64,000 nt of DNA from Ceratotherium simum simum (Eukaryota; Chordata; Mammalia; Perissodactyla; Rhinocerotidae). A model generated the notes under the pieces. That model was not told where the DNA came from, searched no databases, and saw only the letters and a program-made list of their open reading frames with translations. The position numbers were made by a program, and so were the translations under genes. The stretch is taken from contig NW_004454177.1 in assembly GCF_000283155.1 (NCBI RefSeq), positions 6,969,382 through 7,033,381 of the forward strand, read 5' to 3'. The stretch's first letter is position 1; every line of letters starts with the position of its first letter. Positions 57,080 to 64,000 of this stretch are shown piece by piece.

Positions 57080-60000
57080 AGACGGTAGGTTGAGGTTCCA
57101 TTGCAGGCAAGAACTGGGCAAGTGTGAACTTCCAGAACTCAGCAAGTGATGTGCAAGTGTAGGTAGGGCATTTTTGAAATCTTTCTAAGCATTTTGTGGT
57201 CCTTATTTTTCCTTTTCACAATAATCCTCTCCTACATGGGGAAAAGGGGGACAAAAATCCCAATTTGGCCCCAACCACATGCCTGGGAAGAGTCTTGACG
57301 TTAGACTGGAGGGACAACGGTGGAGGCATGGGCCTGAAGCCCAAGGGCCAGCCACCCAGGCCACGAGCTGCTTGAGTGCAGACGTGGCTTCCCCTGCCTC
57401 CTGCAGGGTCTGGCCACGGGCCTCACGTGGGAGGGGTCCTGGGGAGTGGGAAGGCAGTGCAGGAAAACCCATGTGCACCAGCCTGGTTTCTCTCTTCCTG
57501 CTAATCTCGCAAGGCTCTGTGGAGTAGGGACTATTGCTGTTGTCCGAGTCCCCAAAATGCCACAACTGTTGGTTCCTGATGTATATAGTGTGCATTTGTA
57601 TATTACTTTGCAGATAGTTTGCATTAATTTCTGCGAATGGTGGAACATACAGAAATCCCCCAATTTCTATGACCCCATTCCTACCCCACAAAGAAACACA
57701 GTGGTCCCTATATTTCTGTCTTCAGGAATCCCAACCCCGTTGGGTGGATAAGAAGGGGTTCCCTGAGAGCCGTGCATCAACCAGGCAACAGCACAGAGGA
57801 AGGGACGCAGGAGTCCCGCTGCCCTGGGTGTGATTGCTCTGACTACTCTTCTCTATCTTTTGGAGGGAAAAGTGGGAGGGACTTATAAAGTGTCTTAATT
57901 TATTGATCTCACAATTCAGGCTCAGGGAGTCAGCTGGGGAAAAGCAGATGAACAGTAGGGTAAAGAGGAGAGAGAGGCTTGCAGTTTAGGTGGGCTTTGC
58001 AGAAGGGCAGAGGCCACATCCCAGAGCCACACAGGGCAACCAGCTGATGAGCTGCTCTACTGCTCGGGGGATGGGCCCACGCTGACTGCTCCGTGTTGCC
58101 ATCTGCTGGACACGTGGGGATAGCATTTATTCCTTTTAGGCTTCCTACCCTTTTGCTGAGTCGGCTCTTCTGTCTTCTTTCTGTTCCTTCTGTCAAGTAT
58201 TTCCCCCCTTGGGAAAGACCTGCTTTCCTTCTCTCCCCAAGCAGGACTATCAGGATGCCTCTGCTCTGGCTCACAGGGTGCTGACTAAAAGGGAGTAACG
58301 TCACCTCTGGTTGGGGGTGGAGAGAACGTTGCTTGTCTCCATGCTTGGAGTTTCTCCACCTTTTCCCCAGGCTCTCTGGGACCCTGCGCTTGGCTGTGAT
58401 GAGAGACTATTTCATTTATTGTCCAAACTGGGACTCTTCTGAGAGTGAACAGTGTGTGTGTGCATGCACACGTGCTATTAATAATTGTGCCGAGACAACA
58501 GGTGTAAACCAGGACTGTCCCAGGTACACTGGAACTCGTGGTGAGCATAGTTCTGAGGGTCGCTGGCCTTCCTTTCATCCCTAGGCAAGATGTGGAAGGC
58601 GAATGCAGCCAGCAGGGGCTGCTGCGGCACTAGCTATGGTTGCAGGTCTGGCTGCCTGAAGAGCCCCTTGTGCCACTCGGGGGTTGTGGGAGGAAGAGGC
58701 CGGGGAGCAGAGAGCTGGGTGTGTGGGTAAAGCTGGATGTAGTAAGGGCTGGGGTCCCCTGAGTGACAATGTAGCAGAGAGTGGGGTCTCATCTGGGCCT
58801 GGTTTATAGTGTGGTAAGCAGGCTATGTGTTCCCTCTGGTCGGGTTGGGGACACAGCCCAAAGCCCTGGGGCCTGGTTTCTCAAAAGCTCCCTGTAATTC
58901 CTAGACTGGACTGCGCCCCTCCTGAATCCGGTCAATTTTTGTCCTAGCCCTTCAGACAAAGACTGGGCAAGCAGGTTCTTTGTGCTACCAGCTCCTGAGG
59001 CTGGTGCCTTCCTAGGTAGATTAGCACTTGGCTGGGGGGCTCATGGGTCAGCCCAGGCACACCCTGTGCCAGAGGGGACCCCAGGCACAGGACTGGGGTC
59101 TTTCTCTGCCTGACCTTGCAGAATGACTTGCAGGTGGGGAATGCAGACCAGCCGTGGAGTCCTGTGAAGAAGAAGGGCTCTCCTGGAAACTTCTAGCCCT
59201 CCCTCCTCTTACCCAGCTCTAACTCTGGCAGCAAGACCCCATTTCCTTCTCCCCAATCCAGGGGACCTCCCTCCCTTGACCCCTAAGTGCAGAGTTAGAA
59301 GACCTCACTCCTTGTGGGAGGAAGGGATTTCTCTAGTAGGGTGGGGTCGTTGCCCTGCTCTGGCCTGAGGAAAGCCTTGGTTGCTGAGTGGAGTTTGGTC
59401 CCCTGCCCCCAGCTGTGATGGCCTGGCCCCCACCCCATCTGCTCTTCTACTCACCTGGAGGGAGAGGCCAGTAGCTGACTTTGCAGACCACGTGTTGGTG
59501 ACCATACCCCAGCTCCTCAGCCTTTGTCCTCAGTGATGGTAAAGGGGTGGTGGTCTCAGCAGGCACGGGGAGAGCTGCCCTGCTTAAGCAGAGAATTCTG
59601 GAGCAGCAATGGGTATCCAGGGCAGCCACAGGATTACCATGGCAACACGAGAGGCAAATAGCAGTGGGGAAGGGCTGGAGCTGAATTCCTAGAGGGGGTC
59701 AGAGAAGGGCTTAAGGGTAAGGAAGAGAGAGAGAAACCCACTGCTGCCCCCACCCCAGAGAACCACATGCCCCTGCTTATTGACGCTTGTCAGGGGAAGC
59801 TTGTTGCCCTTTGTCAGTGGAAACCCAACACTCCCTGGCACGGTCTGTGATGCGCCCAGCCTGGCAGAGGGTCTGCTGGTGTGTGGAGAGGTGGTGACTC
59901 TGGAGGGGGAAGGGGAACCAAACTCACTCTCTGTTTTCTCAGTCCGCCTGAGGAATGGCAGTGGGTTTTAGACTGCTCTGGCCTGCTTCTCTACCTGGGG

Positions 60001-60340
60001 GACCCCGAGCCATCCAAGTTAACCTAGACTAGTAACCAGGGATCAATTACTGGCCTGTAATGTGCCTTCCAACTGCCCCTTGCAAAAAGCAGCCTGTTTG
60101 GAAAAAAATGAAAGTGCTTTTCTAGATCTCTGGTGCCACTGAGCCAGTGTGACTCCTCCCTCCCCAGCTGCCTTTGCCCACTCCTCACTCATTGCCTCTA
60201 CTCAATTAGGCAGGGCTGGGTTAACCCCACAAGTGCCAGGTGTTGGTGATTGATGGTTGCTGTTGCCTTTTCCAGACAGGCCCTCCTCCCAGCACGGTTC
60301 TCAGGAGCTCAGAGCAGGCCAAGTCCAGTGCCTGCCAACC
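57080..60340. other. Intergenic, no gene seen
   Basis: GC-rich unique sequence with no repeat family recognised and no convincing ORF. The longest frame, 57203-57691 (-), has no domain. A CTCF-like motif lies at 58096-58109. Confidence 0.45.
58096..58109 (-). promoter_or_regulatory. CTCF-like motif (-)
   Basis: TTGCCATCTGCTGG on the + strand matches the reverse-complement consensus SYGCCMYCTRSTGG at 13 of 14 positions. Repeat-free context. Confidence 0.45.
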
Positions 60341-60404
60341 TCCTCCCCACCCTCCCTCTGGATGCCAAATCTGACTTTGATTAGCGTGTGGAGGGGGAAG
60401 AAAG

Positions 60405-60680
60405 CAGGAAAATAGAATATTAAAATCTTAATTCAATTTAAAACACTGTCATTCACAGGCATGGCAAACAGTGAGATGACTAATTATTATGCAAATGAGG
60501 CAGATAGAAAAGTGATTAATAATTGCACAAATTAAAAATTATTGTAAACATCCTGTGACGAGCGATAAGTCCGATGGAGAGGCGAGGGCGGTGGGCTGGG
60601 GAGGCCATGGCGGAGCCAGCTCCTGCATCCTTATTTCCTCATTAGGGGGATTTAATTAGCCCCTGATGATGGGGCTCAGT
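60405..60680. promoter_or_regulatory. Candidate conserved developmental enhancer
   Basis: A sharply AT-rich block in GC-rich surroundings, free of recognisable repeats. It holds an exact POU octamer ATGCAAAT at 60489-60496, a forkhead word TGTAAACA at 60543-60550, a C/EBP-like TTGCACAA near 60524, and many TAAT cores (ACTAATTATT, GTGATTAATAATTG, CAAATTAAAAATTATTG). A second part at 60638-60665 has TTTAATTAGC between GGGG and CCCC. No coding frame crosses it. Confidence 0.45.
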
Positions 60681-60689
60681 GCTGCCAGG

Positions 60690-62220
60690 GGTAGAGGAGT
60701 GGGTGGCCAGGGCTGGGGCTGGCTGTGCTGATCCTCAGTTCCCTCCTGCTCCTCCCCATTGCCCCGTGGTGAGGCTGGAGCTGGCTGGGCAGGAGGAGGG
60801 GGGATGCAGACCAGCCACCACAAAGGGATGGGTGCTGTGCAAAGCTTCTTTGCTGCTTTCCACTGGCCTATACCAGCTGCTGTCCCAGGTCTGGGCAGGG
60901 GGCGATGAGGAGGCCTCTGGGTGGGGGACTGGTGGGCACATCCTTATCCAGCCACCCAGATTCCTCAGGTCTAGTGAAGGGACAGCCAGAGCGTAACTTC
61001 AGTGCTGGAACATTACAGTGAAGATGGACAGGTACATGGTATTGCCTGGGGCCTCATGGTTACCCTGGGTCCAAGTGTCCCTGACTCTGGGGGCCACAGA
61101 GGAACTAAGTCAGTGCCCTGAGCCAAGTGACTTGCCCTTCTCTTGTCCAAGTTTCCCTAGACAGGGCATGCCTAGGACCTGCTTTGGCTTGGGTGATTTG
61201 ATCGCTCAAGGCTGGGGGCAGAGGTGGCTGAGCTCCTCTGGCCCAGCAGGACTGTTGGTACTTTCCAGTGCATGCAGCCATCCTGGGTCCCATCCACTAA
61301 AGTAGGACAGCTGCTGACATATTCTCCTTAACAAAGTGGCTGCCTCCCACTAGGCCCTGGAGTCTTGAGTCCTGAGCAGGTGTGGATGGGGCTGGGGCCA
61401 GGCCTAGGGCGAGGGGGCTGATCCATCCCACTGCTCTTCCCCACCCACCATGGGCCTTAGGGAGATGGTCTTCCATGTCCAGAGAAGACCACAGAACAAG
61501 CTGGGAGGTCAAGGGCCTGGTGAGGAACTCTTGTCATTCAGAGGAGCAGTGCGTTCCGGAGATGGGGAAGGCTTCTGGGAAGGGCTGGGGTGGGGAGCTG
61601 GCCTTTGAAGGATGGGGAGGACTCAGAAAAGAGGGTGAGAGGTGAGGAATAGGGACAGTAGAGTTATCCAAGCCTTTATTTTTCCCTAAGGATCCCAGAT
61701 TTTCTAACCGCTATTACCACCCAGGGCTAAGAAGCTGGCGTTTACACAATTCAAAGGTCCACCCTGTGTGTCCCCAGATTTCTCTTCCTGAGACTGGGAC
61801 GTATAATTGTATTTTTCTCCCCTGTTGGGGGTTTGGGAATGAGAAAGAGTTGCTTCTGTTTCAGGACTCCCACCGTGAATCCAGGCTTAATAACCTGTAC
61901 ACAGCCTTGTCACCATGGCCAGCACTGGCTAATGTCACTCCGTCCTGGTGTCCTGTCTTCACTCCAGCCCCAGGATTTTCTCTAGTCCCATTCTGATTCC
62001 TGGAGGAGGACAGTTTTTTCCTACTAAGACCCCAGTGATATCTGCGTGAAACCTCCCGGACTCTGAAGCCCCTTCCTTCGTCACGAGCTGTTTAACCACA
62101 GGCACCCCCCTTCCACCATCCTCGTTCTCCATCTCCTCTCCCTGACCGTTACTGACTCCTGTCCTGCGCTGCTCCTGAACCCAGCCTAGGTTCTTATTCT
62201 GTTCTTTCTTTTGTGTTGGG
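60690..62220. other. Intergenic, no gene seen
   Basis: GC-rich unique sequence. Short ORFs only, without domains. Confidence 0.45.
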
Positions 62221-62229
62221 CCTTCCAGG

Positions 62230-62350
62230 GTTCTTCTGAGGCAGCAACGGGTGGTGTGATGAGGTACTGATTCTGTGAGACCTTGGGCAAGTTGCTTCAC
62301 TTCTCTGAATCCATTTCCTCGTTGTTGTAATAATTAGGGGAAAATATTAC
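62230..62350 (+). repeat. MIR fragment
   Basis: GACCTTGGGCAAGTTGCTTC, ACTTCTCTGAATCCATTTCC. Confidence 0.75.
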
Positions 62351-62429
62351 AGCCTCATGAGACTTTTCACTTATCCTTTCCCGTCGTCATCATTTAGTAG
62401 AGACATCACCTCTATGTACCAACTGCTGG

Positions 62430-63005
62430 GGATGCAAAGTTGCAGACAGTCTCAAGGATTGTGGGAGACAGACAAGGGAACAGCATGTGCAGAGGCCCAG
62501 AGGAGGGAGAGGAATAGAAGAGACTGGCAAGGAGTTTGGGATGACTGGAGGATAGATTGTGTTGGGGAGCCATAGGGCTGAGGGGCATTTTGTTCCATGG
62601 ACTTTTGATACTATTTTGTGGGCTCTGAGGAGGCAAGAAAGGGCTTCATGCAGGAGGCAGGCATGCCTAGGACTGTGTTTTAGAAAGACAATTTCGGCAG
62701 CAGCGTGGAGATGGGCAAGGCTGGAGGCAGGGTCCCAACCCAAAGGCAATCCGTGTGAGAGGTGATGACTGTGGCTGTGGTGTGGGGCCCACGTAGGAGG
62801 AGAGAGCTTTGTCACAAGGCAGAAAAGGCAGGACCTGGTCTCTGAGTGGCTGGGAGGGGTGAGGGAGACTGTGGGGTCCAGGATGACGCCCAGGTTTCTG
62901 GTGTGGAGGGGTGCTATTCCTTGAGAAGAGGCAAACGGGGAAGGAGAGATGATGGTGTTGCTTGGGGACACCTTAGAGGTGAAGACTCAACTTGGTAGAG
63001 TCAGC
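62430..63005 (-). repeat. Antisense L2
   Basis: ACAGCATGTGCAGAGGCCCA, GGGGTCCAGGATGACGCCCA, GGTTTCTGGTGTGGAGG, and a GGGGATGCAAAGTTGCAGAC start. Confidence 0.55.
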
Positions 63006-63073
63006 TGGTATGTGGTAGGTGTTGAATACCTGCTCGTTGATATCAAACGTGCTCAAGACTTGGTCTGTCTTGC

Positions 63074-63265
63074 TTTTTTTTTTTTAATTTGCTGTGGAAG
63101 ATTCACCCTGAGCTAACATCTATTGCCAGTCTTCCTCTATTTTGTATGTGGGTCGCTGCCACACCATGGCCGCCAACAAGTGGTGTATGTCCACACCTGG
63201 GAACTGAACTGGGGCTGCCAAAGCAGAGTGTGCTGAACTTACCACTAGACCATGGGGCCGGCCCC
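63074..63265 (-). mobile_element. ERE SINE (reverse), diverged
   Basis: GAAGATTCACCCTGAGCTAA, GTATGTGGGTCGCTGCCAC, ending CCATGGGGCCGGCCCC. The flanks TCTTGC and TCTTGCC followed by TTTT resemble a target duplication. Confidence 0.88.
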
Positions 63266-63269
63266 TCTC

Positions 63270-64000
63270 TTGCCTTTTTAAATTCTCGCCCTGACCGCAT
63301 CCAGATCTTCAAAAGCAGCCTGGCCCTTTCCTGGAGCTTCACCTCGACCTTCCCCCTGTCAATCTTTCGGTTGGTGGACGTTTGCAGTGTCTGCCTGCTG
63401 GTAGCAGGGCTTGATGGGATTGGCCCTTCTGCTACTCGGTTGTGTCTGCATTTCTATTGCCTCCCCTGCAGGCTCCTGTGAGATTGGAAGGACCCATGTG
63501 TGACCCGCTAGCATGGACTTGGGTTGTTGTTACCTCTCCTTGATGCCACAGCCATGAGGAAGGAGGCCATTTTCTGCTGAGTGCTTCCGGGTGTGTGCTG
63601 GTTCTGAGTCCTAGACCCCTGTGCTGCTCTAGGGCTACACAGAGGGGCTTTGTTCTGGATGAGGGCCCTACTGAGTCTTACTGCTTCAGCCCTGAGAGGG
63701 CCCTTCCTGCCAACAGTCCTGCCTCCCGGTGCCCAGGTATCCTCTGCCCCGGAGGTGGAGGTAGGGCTGGGGCCTGAGTCTGGGGGACTGACGCCAGGCA
63801 GCGCTCCCAAGCAGTCAGGTGGGGCTGCTCCCTCTTTAGGGGTGGTTTTCCACACCAGGCTGCACATTCCCCTGTGGCTGCCGCCACACCTGGGAAGCAC
63901 AAATTGGTGGTTGCTGCCCAATCAGAGGCCAGTTGCTTACCCCCTCTTCCAGGGCAGTGTGGCCCTGCTCCTGGCTCCCCTGGGGCAGGCTGTACCGCTA
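63270..64000. other. Right end of the window, no gene seen
   Basis: GC-rich sequence. ORFs up to 137 codons on the minus strand (63508-63921) have no domain or coding signature. No repeat recognised. Confidence 0.4.

Noticed and set aside
57203..57691. 162-codon minus-strand ORF in the intergenic region
   Set aside because: No domain, no coding bias and no flanking splice signals that fit. Within chance for GC-rich DNA.
60607..60645. ATG in a perfect Kozak context (GCCATGG) in the AT-rich candidate enhancer
   Set aside because: The frame stops after 12 codons and has no splice-consistent continuation.
63508..63921. 137-codon minus-strand ORF at the right end
   Set aside because: Low-complexity Pro/Gly/Arg composition typical of a GC-rich chance frame.
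1..64000. Search for CRISPR arrays, prokaryotic operons, phage or defence systems
   Set aside because: The window is intron-rich mammalian DNA. The only tandem repeats are the BUD13 minisatellite and simple repeats.

Overview
This is mammalian nuclear DNA, almost certainly from a perissodactyl (horse, rhinoceros or tapir group). The evidence is twelve tRNA-derived SINEs of the equine-repetitive-element (ERE) type, recognised by the GGGGCCGGCCC head and a GTTCGGATCCCGGG-like B box, mostly with target-site duplications, on top of older mammal-wide MIR, L2, L3, L1 and MLT1-like repeats. The genes have many GT-AG introns. I cannot name the species.

Three genes lie on the + strand in the order seen beside the human 11q23.3 apolipoprotein cluster (human order APOA5, ZPR1, BUD13). 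(1) 278-1235 is the last coding exon of APOA5; the exons with the signal peptide lie upstream of the window. (2) 3327-11540 is a complete ZPR1 of 14 exons. All junctions are in phase and give 459 residues, the human length. (3) 15772-42083 is a complete BUD13 of 10 exons giving 687 or 716 residues, depending on one of two in-frame acceptors at exon 5. It is longer than human BUD13 (619), apparently because exon 4 carries about 18 copies of a 13-residue Arg/Ser/Pro repeat encoded by a 39-bp minisatellite. ZPR1 and BUD13 each start in a CpG-rich promoter with ETS-type sites.

From 42084 to the end I find no protein-coding gene. This matches the gene-poor flank beyond BUD13 in human. It holds layered repeats up to about 57 kb (two inverted MITE copies on either side of the last BUD13 exon, an LTR split by an L1, an MLT1 LTR, L2, L3 and MIR) and then mostly unique, GC-richer DNA. 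Two AT-rich blocks (about 56370-56460 and 60410-60680) are dense in homeodomain, octamer and forkhead-like words and look like conserved enhancers.

The three genes do not form an operon or a common pathway. APOA5 controls plasma triglyceride, ZPR1 is a zinc-finger eEF1A/SMN partner, and BUD13 is a subunit of the spliceosomal RES complex. They are linked by position and by the human lipid-association signals mapped to this block. I see no unknown multi-gene system. The most unusual structures are a roughly 240-bp, about 92% identical inverted repeat inside BUD13 intron 2, the expanded BUD13 coding minisatellite with its alternative 87-nt exon extension, SINE-derived or paired CTCF-like motifs, and the two candidate conserved non-coding elements.
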